Origin: Clostridia bacterium
Lineage (GTDB): Bacteria > Bacillota > Clostridia > Oscillospirales > CAG-272
Length of the DNA stretch: 19,973 bases
Direction of reading: 5' to 3'
NCBI GenBank assembly: GCA_017455945.1
Contig: JAFTLM010000421.1
Coordinates: forward strand, 1 to 19,973
This document shows positions 7,444-15,764 of the stretch, piece by piece (position 1 is the first letter of the stretch; each line of letters begins with the position of its first letter). The notes under the pieces were generated by a model. That model saw nothing but the letters and a program-made list of their open reading frames with translations. It did not search any database and had not been told where the DNA came from. Both the position numbers and the translations under genes were made by a program.

Positions 7444-9660
7444 ATGAAAAAAATTCTGTCTCTCATTATGCTGGTATTCGTTCTGTCTTCAGCCGTGTCC
7501 TGTGCTGTTGCCCCCGCGTATGAAGCAGGCGAAATATTGAGCAACGAAACTGCCGTATCGCTTAATTCGGAAGAGGAGGTTATAACAATAACCGCTTCCG
7601 ATGCCGCTTATATAAGAAGCGGCAATCACCAATACACCAACTTCAAGGATACGCCCTTCTATTTCATAAAGAACGACGGAACCGAGACCACAAGACACGT
7701 GGTAGCAAAGTTTGATATATCCCGGTTTACCGAACCCTTGCAGGGCACCGCAAACGTGGTTGTCAACTTCTACTCGGTTTCACCGATTCACGAATCAACC
7801 GGCGAAACCGAAATCAAGCTGAAGGCTTATAAGGAAAGCTCAAACTGGAGCTCCGACACGGTTACGTTCAGCAACTTTCAGCCTCTTTCCGAAAGCAATT
7901 ATATAGCTCAGAACGACCTCATCAAAAACGACGTTTATATTGACATAACCCCATACGTAAACCAGGCGATAAAGAACGGTGAGAAAAGCATTACCGTGCG
8001 TTTTGTGCCCAGCACAAGAACGGTAGCCGAAATGAGGGTGAACACACTTTCAAGCGAATTTCCGCCAAAGCTGGTGGTTCAAAACAGAGCACACTCCTTC
8101 TACCGATACGATATCCTGCCCGATGAAGCCGCAAACAAGGCTTTGTGGGATTACGGAAAGCAGGTTTTTGACGAGTGGAACGTGAGATATCAGGAAATAC
8201 TTGCAAAGGGAGATTACCCGGTATCCCCCATTAACAGCAACAAGGGCGATTATACGTTTACCACAAACGCAACTCTGCAGGAAACAGGCAAAAAGATATA
8301 CACCTTCGACACACGCCTTGCAACTACGCTTAACGGATTCACACCGGGTGCGGACGACGTAAAACTTGATGAATACGGAGGAATAATTTCCGATACTCGC
8401 TTTGAGCCAACCGGATATTTTTATACCAAGAACGTAAACGGCAGATGGATGGTCATAGACCCTCTCGGATATCCTTGTCACATTACGGGTATCAACCACG
8501 TTTACTACGCATATTCTCAGTCCAAGTATCAGACCAAGGCGATGTCCCAAAAATTCGGAAGCGAAGAGAAATGGGCACTTTCCACCACACGTTGGCTCAA
8601 GAACGACCTGGGCTTTAACGTATCGCTCGGCACAGACGCCACTATCCTCGGCGTTGAAAACGGCTCGGCAACAACTATATACGTTCCCGGTGTCGGCAGA
8701 TATGCCTCAAGTGTCGGACTTAACGCTTCCACGGGAGGAACGACCGATTTCCTTTATAACGGAACTATGCCGGTGTTTGACCCCGCGTTTAAGACCTACG
8801 TTGACGAAATTATGCCCGATGCAATAAGCAGTTATAAAGACGAAGAGAGAATACTCGGCTTTATTTCCGACAACGAGCTTCCCACAGCCGATTCTATTTT
8901 CACCGACTACCTGACGCTTGACCCCACTATCAAGGCGAATCACTATTCATATGTTTGTGCCTGGACTTGGGTTATGGAAATGACGGGAAAGAGCGGAGAG
9001 GAAATAAACGTTGCGGATATCGATTCGCTTTCCGCAGAGGTGGGAACCGACCTCCGTATGCTCTTCAAGGGATTTGTTTACGATAAGTATTTCAGCGTAA
9101 TGCAACCCGCTATTAAGAAAGTCTGTCCCAATCATATGTATCTCGGTGTTCGTCTCCTTACAGGTACACAGTGGGGCGAATGGGTAGGACGCTTCAACGG
9201 TTACTGGTGCGATATTATGTGCATCAACTATTACGGAGAATGGGAAATCCCCGCGGAACAGCTTGAAAACTTCGCAAAGTGGACGGGTAAGCCATTTATG
9301 ATTACCGAGTTCTACGCGAAGGGTGCCGATGCTGTCGGTGCTGACGGCAAGCTCTTCACAAACGAGGACGGTGCAGGCTGGATATGCAAGAACCAGACCG
9401 ACCGCGGATATTTCTATCAGAACTATACGCTCCGCCTTCTTGAGGCCAAGAACTGCATTGGCTGGCTCTACTTCCAGTACATAGACAACGACCCCACCGA
9501 TGAAACTATCGAAAAGGGGCAGAAAAACTCCAATAAAGGCATCGTAAACAGCGACCACGACAGAGAAATATACGATGACTTCCACAGCCAGATAGCATTG
9601 ATAAACAAAAACAAATATTCACTTGTGGAATACTTTGATAAGGTTGATTATTTTAAATGA
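7444..9660 (+). CDS. Secreted lipoprotein glycoside hydrolase: CBM96-like module plus agarase-like TIM barrel
   Basis: A 738-residue protein with a lipoprotein signal (hydrophobic segment, AVSC with C20), so probably anchored outside the membrane. Residues about 38-215 form a beta-rich DNRLRE/CBM96-like module (AYIRSG, HVVAKFDIS, VYIDITPYV, PPKLVVQ). The C-terminal part (about 320-720) resembles clan GH-A enzymes near the agarase families: GRWMVIDPLGYP (from 333), acid/base candidate E478 in FISDNE, nucleophile candidate E622 in MITEFYAKG, and GWLYFQYIDNDP near the end. It should cleave a polysaccharide at the cell surface; the exact GH family and substrate are not decided by sequence reading. 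It stands alone between an AraC gene and a shared terminator. Confidence 0.82.
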   Translation: MKKILSLIMLVFVLSSAVSCAVAPAYEAGEILSNETAVSLNSEEEVITITASDAAYIRSGNHQYTNFKDTPFYFIKNDGTETTRHVVAKFDISRFTEPLQGTANVVVNFYSVSPIHESTGETEIKLKAYKESSNWSSDTVTFSNFQPLSESNYIAQNDLIKNDVYIDITPYVNQAIKNGEKSITVRFVPSTRTVAEMRVNTLSSEFPPKLVVQNRAHSFYRYDILPDEAANKALWDYGKQVFDEWNVRYQEILAKGDYPVSPINSNKGDYTFTTNATLQETGKKIYTFDTRLATTLNGFTPGADDVKLDEYGGIISDTRFEPTGYFYTKNVNGRWMVIDPLGYPCHITGINHVYYAYSQSKYQTKAMSQKFGSEEKWALSTTRWLKNDLGFNVSLGTDATILGVENGSATTIYVPGVGRYASSVGLNASTGGTTDFLYNGTMPVFDPAFKTYVDEIMPDAISSYKDEERILGFISDNELPTADSIFTDYLTLDPTIKANHYSYVCAWTWVMEMTGKSGEEINVADIDSLSAEVGTDLRMLFKGFVYDKYFSVMQPAIKKVCPNHMYLGVRLLTGTQWGEWVGRFNGYWCDIMCINYYGEWEIPAEQLENFAKWTGKPFMITEFYAKGADAVGADGKLFTNEDGAGWICKNQTDRGYFYQNYTLRLLEAKNCIGWLYFQYIDNDPTDETIEKGQKNSNKGIVNSDHDREIYDDFHSQIALINKNKYSLVEYFDKVDYFK

Positions 9661-9667
9661 TAACGTG

Positions 9668-9700
9668 AAAAACTCCCGCCTGTTACAGGCGGGAGTTTTT
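9668..9700. terminator. Bidirectional intrinsic terminator
   Basis: A perfect hairpin: AAAAACTCCCGCCTG (9668-9682) pairs with its complement (9686-9700) across a TTA loop. A and T runs on both sides let it end transcripts from both the glycoside hydrolase gene and the convergent AraC gene. Confidence 0.95.
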
Positions 9701-9705
9701 ATAGG

Positions 9706-10545
9706 TTAATCTTTTCTGAATTCGCTTGGGGTTCGGCCTGTTTCCGCTTTAAAATATTTGGAAAAATATGACGGCGATTCAAAGCCTGACATTCTTGCTA
9801 TTTCTTCCACTCGGCAATCGGTTCCGATGAGCAGTTCCTTGGCTATTTTTATCCTGTAGCGAATGATGTAATTGTGTAGGCTTGTCCCTATATGAGCCTT
9901 GAACATTCTGTTTAAGTGATTGGGGTGATATTTAAACTGATTGGCTATTGATATGTTTGAAATCGGTTCGCGATAGTGAGAACGGATAAATGCCATTATT
10001 TCACCTATTTCACGAGGCTCGGAAGTGGTGTTTTCGGTAACCTTTCTTAGTGCACGGGTCAGTATTCGTTTAAGTATAGCACCGCTTTCTTCGCGGTAAA
10101 ACCGGGGACGGTCCGCAAAAAGCCGTTCTATTTCTTTTATCATATCAAGAGTGCTGTGATCTCCTTCAAATACCGCTGTGCGTTCGGTTTCGGGAGGCGT
10201 GTCGGCAGATATTATCAGCTCTTTTTTAAAAAGCCGTTCGGGTTGAGGGCGGATGGTCATTTTATGGTCGCTCCGCCTGCTGTTCATATCAAAATTGAAA
10301 ATACAAAAAAGATGGTTGTCTCCGTATTGCGGATGGTACCTTAACAAATACGGTGTCGCGGGCGGGATAACCGCAAATGTGTTTTTTGTTATTTCAAAAG
10401 ATGAGTCTTTTGTTTCGATAATAAACGCTCCGCTTACGCAGTAAAAAAGTCTGAAATCGTATGCCAGAAGCATTTCGCTGTAGTCTTCGCCCACCTTTCG
10501 GGTCCAAAAAAATCTTATATATGGATTTATATCGGTGAAATTCAT
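9706..10545 (-). CDS. AraC family transcriptional regulator
   Basis: A 279-residue regulator with an N-terminal cupin-type sensing domain (about 20-100, including FAVIPPATPYLLRYHP) and a C-terminal double helix-turn-helix (about 180-278: HPNHLNRMFKAHIG, EEIARMSGFESPSYFSKYFK, closing GRTPSEFR). GGAGGT lies 6 bp before the ATG. It is divergent from the three-gene Gfo/Idh/MocA operon that starts at 10708, which is its likely target, and direct repeats with 20-21 bp spacing lie at that operon's promoter. The ligand is unknown. Confidence 0.93.
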   Translation of the reverse strand: MNFTDINPYIRFFWTRKVGEDYSEMLLAYDFRLFYCVSGAFIIETKDSSFEITKNTFAVIPPATPYLLRYHPQYGDNHLFCIFNFDMNSRRSDHKMTIRPQPERLFKKELIISADTPPETERTAVFEGDHSTLDMIKEIERLFADRPRFYREESGAILKRILTRALRKVTENTTSEPREIGEIMAFIRSHYREPISNISIANQFKYHPNHLNRMFKAHIGTSLHNYIIRYRIKIAKELLIGTDCRVEEIARMSGFESPSYFSKYFKAETGRTPSEFRKD

Positions 10546-10572
10546 AGCGTACCTCCTGTGGGATTTGTTTTT

Positions 10573-10601
10573 ATTGTAACATAAAAAATCGGCAATATCA
10601 A
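10573..10601 (-). promoter_or_regulatory. SigA-type promoter of AraC regulator gene
   Basis: Minus strand TTGATA (10596-10601), a 17-bp spacer, TACAAT (10573-10578), 28 bp before the start codon of the regulator at 10545. Confidence 0.8.
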
Positions 10602-10616
10602 GCTTTTTCGGAGAAA

Positions 10617-10664
10617 AATGTTTATTTTGTTATATTTAATGTTTGCTATCTTTCTTGAATGTTA
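10617..10664 (+). repeat. Three phased AATGTT direct repeats at operon promoter
   Basis: AATGTTT at 10617-10623 and 10638-10644 (21 bp apart) and AATGTTA at 10658-10664 (20 bp further). The third copy overlaps the -35 hexamer of the Gfo/Idh/MocA operon. The layout matches AraC-family activator half-sites; the region is AT-rich, so this is a candidate only. Confidence 0.5.
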
Positions 10665-10683
10665 AAAGAGAATATGATAAAAT
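10655..10683 (+). promoter_or_regulatory. Promoter of the Gfo-isomerase-Gfo operon
   Basis: TTGAAT at 10655-10660, a 17-bp spacer, TAAAAT at 10678-10683. A sub-optimal promoter overlapped by the AATGTT repeats, as expected for an activator-dependent start. Confidence 0.65.
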
Positions 10684-10707
10684 GTAAAAAAACAGGGAGG
10701 AACTGTT

Positions 10708-12000
10708 ATGAAAATAAGAATTGGTATTGTTGGTGCCGGAAGCTTTTCCGACGATTTTATAAGACTTTTTCTGCTTCACCCCGACGTTGAAAAGGTGGCT
10801 GTTGCAGATCTTGACCCCGAAAGAAGAAAGGCAAGTGCCGAAAAGCACGGCGTTACCGAGCTTTATTCGTCTCTTGATGAAATGCTTAAGGAGAGCAAGG
10901 ATCTTAACTGTATAGGTATCTTTACTCAAAGACACCTGCACGGTCCTATGGTTCTTCAGGCTTTGGAAGCGGGAAAGCACGTCTTTTCGGCGGTGCCCAT
11001 TGCCTGTACGATTGAAGAAATAGAGAAGATAGTTGAAAAAGTGAAAGAGACTCGTCTCGTTTATATGATGGGCGAAACCTGCTACTATTTTCCCGACGCT
11101 ATTTACTGCCGTCAGAAATATAACGAGGGTGCGTTTGGTAAGTTCGTGTACGGAGAGGCTCAGTATTATCACGATATTTCCGAGATGTACGCAAGCTTCA
11201 AGCATAGCGGAGGAGAGAATTGGCAGAGAGCTGCGGGAATCCCTCCTATGTTCTATCCCACTCACTCCATATCTATGCTGTTCGGTGCTATAAACGAATA
11301 CGCCACAAAGGTTTCCTGCCTCGGTCTGCGTGACGATTTCCATACCGACGAAATATACGGAGAGGGCAAAAACTTTTGGGATAATCCGTTCTCCAACCAA
11401 ACGGCGATCTTCCGTATGTCGGGCGGCGGCGTGGCGAGAATAAACGAGTTCAGACGTGTGGGCTGCCATAAACCCTCGTCGTTTATAACCGGATTTTACG
11501 GTGACTTCGGTACTTACGAGCACAGTATTCTTCAGCACACGTTCCAGAGAGGAATTTCGGCAGTAAAATGGGGGCTTGACAAGCAGACAAAAATGGAGTA
11601 TCTTGACGAGCTTCTCAACTCCGAGGCTTACGTTGCCGACAAAAAGGCAGGCACAATCAACTGGGAAAGAGCGCAGTCAAATATGGAATATGTCAAGGGC
11701 TTCTGTGCAATTCAGGATAAGGGCAGACTTCCCAAAATATACAGAAACGACAAGCCGTTCTCGCACTTCAATTCACACCCCTTCCTTGTGGATGACTTTG
11801 TTCGTGCGGTGGTTGACGACAAGCTTCCTCCCAACAACGCCTGGGATGCGGCGAGATATATGATTCCGGGACTTATCGCTCACGAGTCCTCTCTGCGTGA
11901 CGGCGAGCTGATGGAGATTCCCGACCTGGGCGGAGCACCCGAGGATTGGGCGAAGCTTGAGTATACCAAGAAAGACTATTACGAAGAGGACGTTAAATGA
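10708..12000 (+). CDS. Gfo/Idh/MocA family oxidoreductase lacking the EKP lysine
   Basis: A 430-residue protein, longer than the usual 330-390. The Rossmann domain starts IRIGIVGAGSFSD with an intact GxGxxx loop, followed by an AVADLDPE acidic strand end that binds the nucleotide ribose. Where the family has EKP, this protein has SAVP (S94-P97), so the usual catalytic lysine is absent. The C-terminal domain is rich in aromatic residues (YYFPDAIYCRQKY, FYPTHSISM). GGAGG lies upstream of the ATG. It is the first gene of a three-gene operon; the next start codon overlaps its stop by 4 bp (ATGA). It may act on a sugar or sugar acid with altered chemistry, or bind without oxidising. That is inference. 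Confidence 0.88.
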   Translation: MKIRIGIVGAGSFSDDFIRLFLLHPDVEKVAVADLDPERRKASAEKHGVTELYSSLDEMLKESKDLNCIGIFTQRHLHGPMVLQALEAGKHVFSAVPIACTIEEIEKIVEKVKETRLVYMMGETCYYFPDAIYCRQKYNEGAFGKFVYGEAQYYHDISEMYASFKHSGGENWQRAAGIPPMFYPTHSISMLFGAINEYATKVSCLGLRDDFHTDEIYGEGKNFWDNPFSNQTAIFRMSGGGVARINEFRRVGCHKPSSFITGFYGDFGTYEHSILQHTFQRGISAVKWGLDKQTKMEYLDELLNSEAYVADKKAGTINWERAQSNMEYVKGFCAIQDKGRLPKIYRNDKPFSHFNSHPFLVDDFVRAVVDDKLPPNNAWDAARYMIPGLIAHESSLRDGELMEIPDLGGAPEDWAKLEYTKKDYYEEDVK

Positions 12001-12782
12001 AAATAAGTTCCTGTATAGATATGATGTTTTCCCACCGTACCTTTGACGAGCGTATAGCCGCGGTGCAGGCGGCGGGAATAGATACCGTTGAGTTCTGGAA
12101 GTGGACGAATAAAGATATTGAAAAAATTCATAGCGAGCTTGAAAGCCGTAATATGAAGTTGTCAGTGTTCAATATTGACTCAAAAGACGAAAAACTGTCC
12201 TACGACCTTTCGCGCGGCATTTTGAACGCAGGCAGAAAAGAGGAGTTCCTTGCCGCTATAAAGGAAAGTACTCCCGTGTACAAAAAGCTTGGGGCTTGCG
12301 GTATGATAGTCCTTGTGGGCGAAAAAATCGAGGGAATGTCCGACGAAGAACAGTTTGAGAATATTTTCGATTGTCTTTTATACGTTCGCGATTACGTGGA
12401 GCAAGAGGGAATTACCCTGGTGGTTGAACCTCTTAACGATATTGACAGAAAAAATTATTTTATGCCATATTCGGCTCCGCTTATGGAAATATTGCAGAAG
12501 GTGAACAGTCCGAGAATAAAAATGCTTTACGATATCTATCATCAGCATATGATGGGGGATTTCAGTATGAAATTTGTGGCTGAAAATCTTACTTTTATCG
12601 GACATTTTCACGTTGCCGACTGTCCCGGACGGCACGAGCCCGGGACGGGAGAGGTGGATTACGTGAAAATAATCAGTGATATATTGAAGCTTGGTTATTG
12701 CGGTTACGTGGGGCTTGAATACAGAGCAACCTGCCGTGATGAGGAGACCTTCGGGTTCTTGAAGGAGATAGAAAATGCTTAA
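11997..12782 (+). CDS. Hydroxypyruvate isomerase-like sugar isomerase/epimerase (TIM barrel)
   Basis: A 261-residue protein of the xylose isomerase-like TIM-barrel family. Candidate metal ligands are E144 (VVEPLND), D179/H182 (LYDIYHQ), H205 (GHFHVAD) and E241 (GLEYR). The segment GRHEPGTGEVDY (211-222) is a hallmark of the hydroxypyruvate isomerase group. Enzymes of this type interconvert aldose/ketose pairs or epimerise keto-sugars using a divalent metal. It overlaps the preceding gene by 4 bp and the following by 8 bp, so the three products are translationally coupled and probably act in one pathway: oxidation to a keto-sugar, isomerisation or epimerisation, then reduction. The exact substrate is not known. 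Confidence 0.88.
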   Translation: MKISSCIDMMFSHRTFDERIAAVQAAGIDTVEFWKWTNKDIEKIHSELESRNMKLSVFNIDSKDEKLSYDLSRGILNAGRKEEFLAAIKESTPVYKKLGACGMIVLVGEKIEGMSDEEQFENIFDCLLYVRDYVEQEGITLVVEPLNDIDRKNYFMPYSAPLMEILQKVNSPRIKMLYDIYHQHMMGDFSMKFVAENLTFIGHFHVADCPGRHEPGTGEVDYVKIISDILKLGYCGYVGLEYRATCRDEETFGFLKEIENA

Positions 12783-13851
12783 GGTTTGTATAATCAGCTG
12801 CGGAATGATAGCCAATGCGGCACACATTCCCGCGTATAAGCAATTTCCCAATGATTTTGAAATAGCGGCTGTTTCGGATATCAATGCCGAAGCTGCCGAA
12901 AACACCGCCAAACGCCACGGCATAAAGAAGTGGTATACCGATGCAAAAAAAATGCTTGATGAGTGTCGTCCCGACGTGGTTTCGGTGTGCGTGCCCAACT
13001 GTTTCCATAAGGAATACACGTTAATGGCACTTTCTTACGGAGCAAACGTGCTCTGCGAAAAGCCCTTGGCGTTTACAAAAAAAGATGCCGAGGAAATGTT
13101 TGCGATGGCAAAAAAGCAGGGAAAGGTCTTGATGGCGTGCCAAAGTATGAGATTCACTCCCGACAGACTTGCGGCGAAGAAATATATTGAGGAAAAGCAG
13201 GAAAATAACTTTTATTATATGGAGCTTTCACGTGTCCGCCGCCGCGGAATACCCTTTTGGGGGGCATTTCATATCGGCAAAATTTCGGGAGGCGGTGCCT
13301 TTGTGGATATAGGCGTGCATATGATAGATGCCGCACTTTGGCTTGTCGGCAATTCCGAAGTCCTTTCGGTGTGCGGAGTAAAGTCCAAAAATCACGCCGA
13401 TGAGATTGGCGATCTCGTAAGCAGCGGAGCTCTTACAGGACACGTGGACAGTATAAGAAAATTTGATCCCGATGAAATGGACGTTGAGGATTTCAGTGCG
13501 GGAAGCGTAAAATTCAAAAACGGAGCGATGCTGAACTTCAAGGTGGCGTGGGCAACCAACCAGCCCGAGGAAGCCGGACTTAAACTGGTGAATAAAAACG
13601 TGGGAATAAATATTTCCGCCTGCGAGATTTACAGAGGAATGGAGCCCGTGGAGAAGCTTGACGGGATTCCGCTTGAGTATGACGGACATTTTCCGGGGCA
13701 TTGCTATCTTGTGAAAAATATGAGAGACGTTCTTAAAAACGGTGCTGACCCGATTGTAAAACCCGAAGAAACGATTGCGTGCGCGGAGATAATAGAAGCG
13801 TTTTACCGATCAGCCGAGCTGGGCAGAGAGGTATTTGCGGAAGAATTATAA
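12775..13851 (+). CDS. Gfo/Idh/MocA family oxidoreductase (canonical EKP)
   Basis: A 358-residue sugar oxidoreductase. The N-terminal strand (LKVCIISCGMIANAAHIPAY) carries a modified glycine loop, an AAVSDIN strand follows, and the catalytic EKP is intact at residues 95-97. The C-terminal domain includes GGGAFVDIGVHMIDAALWL, which carries the family's conserved Asp/His pair. It overlaps the isomerase gene by 8 bp and is the last gene of the operon, with a terminator overlapping its stop codon. In contrast with the first gene of this operon it has normal active-site residues, so the pair may perform different steps or one may be non-redox. Confidence 0.92.
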   Translation: MLKVCIISCGMIANAAHIPAYKQFPNDFEIAAVSDINAEAAENTAKRHGIKKWYTDAKKMLDECRPDVVSVCVPNCFHKEYTLMALSYGANVLCEKPLAFTKKDAEEMFAMAKKQGKVLMACQSMRFTPDRLAAKKYIEEKQENNFYYMELSRVRRRGIPFWGAFHIGKISGGGAFVDIGVHMIDAALWLVGNSEVLSVCGVKSKNHADEIGDLVSSGALTGHVDSIRKFDPDEMDVEDFSAGSVKFKNGAMLNFKVAWATNQPEEAGLKLVNKNVGINISACEIYRGMEPVEKLDGIPLEYDGHFPGHCYLVKNMRDVLKNGADPIVKPEETIACAEIIEAFYRSAELGREVFAEEL

Positions 13852-13882
13852 AACAAAGGGGCTTATTAAGCCCCTTTGTTTT
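13850..13882. terminator. Bidirectional intrinsic terminator overlapping both stop codons
   Basis: A 15-bp stem (13850-13864 pairs with 13868-13882) with an ATT loop; the core is AAAGGGGCTT and its complement. It overlaps the stop codon of the Gfo gene on the plus strand and that of the small lipoprotein gene on the minus strand. Confidence 0.92.
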
Positions 13883-14342
13883 AATCTATATAGTATGTAA
13901 ACATATTATCTATAAGTCCCCATACGTCATCGGCACTGCCCATTTCATATTCTCCGTCTTCTACTATAAGACCGCCCGCAACGTCAAGAAGATTGGTGTC
14001 GGTGTCAAATATCATAAAAAATTTAATCATAAGGTTTTCCGAATATTGTCCTTCGGAAATTTTCACTTCAAGCGTATACGTAACGGGTTTTTGTGATCCG
14101 CTAAGATAATTGGAGTTAAGCCCTATGGCGCTTTTCCAGCCTTCTTCACTCTTGACAGAGTAGGAGGCTTTAATTCCTTCTTTTTGTGCCTCTTTTTCAC
14201 AGGCTTTTTCCAAATACTCTACAAAAGGAGCATCCTCATAACCTTTCAAAACCGCCTTGTCCTCGGCTTTGGCACAGGAAACGCACAAAAGCGAACTGAC
14301 AACAAGTAATACTGCCACTAAAATCAAAGATAATCTTTTCAT
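13881..14342 (-). CDS. Small lipoprotein of unknown function
   Basis: A 153-residue protein with a clear lipoprotein signal: MKRLS, a hydrophobic core, then CVSC with the modified cysteine at about residue 23. The mature part (about 130 residues) is charged, with alternating strand-like segments such as VTYTLEVKIS and NLMIKFFMIFD, and no enzyme motif that I recognise. An AGGAG site lies 8 bp before the ATG, and it has its own near-consensus promoter at 14381-14409. It follows the fucosidase gene on the same strand but is separated by that promoter. It could be a surface-bound accessory protein; nothing in the sequence settles this. Confidence 0.85.
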   Translation of the reverse strand: MKRLSLILVAVLLVVSSLLCVSCAKAEDKAVLKGYEDAPFVEYLEKACEKEAQKEGIKASYSVKSEEGWKSAIGLNSNYLSGSQKPVTYTLEVKISEGQYSENLMIKFFMIFDTDTNLLDVAGGLIVEDGEYEMGSADDVWGLIDNMFTYYID

Positions 14343-14380
14343 TGTTTTCTCCTTATAGGTTTATATTTATCTGTGTTTAC

Positions 14381-14409
14381 AGTATACTTCATAAATAACA
14401 AAAAGTCAA
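14381..14409 (-). promoter_or_regulatory. SigA-type promoter of small lipoprotein gene
   Basis: Minus strand TTGACT (14404-14409), a 17-bp spacer, TATACT (14381-14386), 38 bp before the start codon. It gives the lipoprotein expression independent of the fucosidase gene. Confidence 0.82.
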
Positions 14410-14433
14410 GATTAAATATGCACAAAACACCTA

Positions 14434-15750
14434 TTATTTAAGGAAAATTTCTACAACCGGCACAACAACGTCGGGCTTTACTACCGGAAGCTTGAAAAAT
14501 ACGGTTTTTGAGTCTGTTGACACGACGTCTCCGGCGGTGCCGTGGCGTATTCCTACACTGTATTGTATCTCACTGTCGTCATGCAGGAACTGAACGTATT
14601 CTATCTTGTCCGCAAGATTTTCTACGGGAAGATTTATGAAGGGATAGGAGAAAAGATGGATATAAAGCCGTTTTCCGTCCTCGCTTTGAGTTAATACCGT
14701 GCCGTTTGGAGCCTTGAATTCGGGCTCTGCCATAGTGCAACCGTAAATTGAGCGAGAGTTGTATTTCATCCACTCACCGTAAACGGCAAGTGCATTCATA
14801 GCACGCTTGTCAAAATATCCTCGTGCACAAGGACCTACGTTCATAAGCAGATTGCCGCCGAGGGCTACCGTTTTGCAAAGCATTTCTATAAGCATTTGGG
14901 GAGATTTCCAGGTCATCTCGTCGCGGTAATATCCCCATGAGCCCGAGAAGGTCTGGCATGCTTCCCACGTGAGAAGCTCACCCGTTTCTTTGTGTCTGGG
15001 CCATTCATCCACCTGATACTGTTCGGGGGTGGTAATATCCTGCTCCACGTCAGCACGGTTGTCTATTATGATTTCGGGTTGGAGCTCACGGGCGACAGCA
15101 ATAAGCTTTTCCGATTCCCAATCGTCCTTATTCTTGCCGCCACCGTTCAAGTGTGCGTATTTAGGGGAGGGGGTGTAGGAAAAGTCGAACCAAAGAATAT
15201 CTATCTTACCGTAGTTGGTAAGCAGTTCTCTTACTTGATTTCTCATATATTCGGCGTATTTTTTCATATCTCGCTTTTGGTTTATTTCCGCCGCGTTGGG
15301 AAGGTCGCGCATGGGGTGGTACTTGTCAAGAGTAAATTCGGGATGATGCCAGTCGATAATAGAGTAGTAAAATCCTACCTTAAGTCCCTCGGCACGGAAG
15401 GCTTCAACGTACTCCTTTACAAGGTCGCGTCCAAAGGGGGTGTTTGTAATTTTGTAGTCGGTGTATTGTGTGTCGAAAAGGCAAAAGCCCTCGTGGTGCT
15501 TGGTGGTGAGTACAGCGTATTTCATACCTGCCGCCTTTGCGGCACGTGCCCACTCACGGGCGTCAAACATATCGGGATTGAAATGCTTGAAATAATGCTC
15601 ATATGTTTCTACGGGCGTTTTTTCACGTGACATTACCCATTCGTGGCGAGCGGGCATTGCGTAAAGACCGAAGTGAATGAACATTCCGAAACGGTCGTGA
15701 ACGAACCATTCAGTATTTCCGGGTGATTTTCTGCGAACGTAGCTTGACAT
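14434..15750 (-). CDS. Alpha-L-fucosidase, GH29
   Basis: A 438-residue GH29 enzyme that removes alpha-linked L-fucose. Visible motifs are the N-terminal WFVHDRFGMFIHFGLY, TTKHHEGF (K84-F89), FYYSIIDWHHP near 128-136, and the nucleophile aspartate D189 in LWFDF. A beta-rich C-terminal domain occupies about 340-438. No signal peptide is present, so it should act on fucosylated oligosaccharides inside the cell. An upstream ATG at 15771 is possible, but the AGGAGG ribosome binding site lies between it and the ATG at 15750, so 15750 is the start. The gene is divergent from an AraC regulator, with phased repeats between them. Confidence 0.93.
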   Translation of the reverse strand: MSSYVRRKSPGNTEWFVHDRFGMFIHFGLYAMPARHEWVMSREKTPVETYEHYFKHFNPDMFDAREWARAAKAAGMKYAVLTTKHHEGFCLFDTQYTDYKITNTPFGRDLVKEYVEAFRAEGLKVGFYYSIIDWHHPEFTLDKYHPMRDLPNAAEINQKRDMKKYAEYMRNQVRELLTNYGKIDILWFDFSYTPSPKYAHLNGGGKNKDDWESEKLIAVARELQPEIIIDNRADVEQDITTPEQYQVDEWPRHKETGELLTWEACQTFSGSWGYYRDEMTWKSPQMLIEMLCKTVALGGNLLMNVGPCARGYFDKRAMNALAVYGEWMKYNSRSIYGCTMAEPEFKAPNGTVLTQSEDGKRLYIHLFSYPFINLPVENLADKIEYVQFLHDDSEIQYSVGIRHGTAGDVVSTDSKTVFFKLPVVKPDVVVPVVEIFLK

Positions 15751-15764
15751 AAATTTTCCTCCTG

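Noticed and set aside
8947..9585. Minus-strand open frame (212 residues) opposite the glycoside hydrolase
   Set aside because: A shadow of the strand that encodes the conserved catalytic motifs.
10636..11538. Minus-strand open frame (300 residues) covering the Gfo operon promoter and gene start
   Set aside because: It lies opposite a conserved Rossmann domain and crosses the promoter region; no family features are seen.
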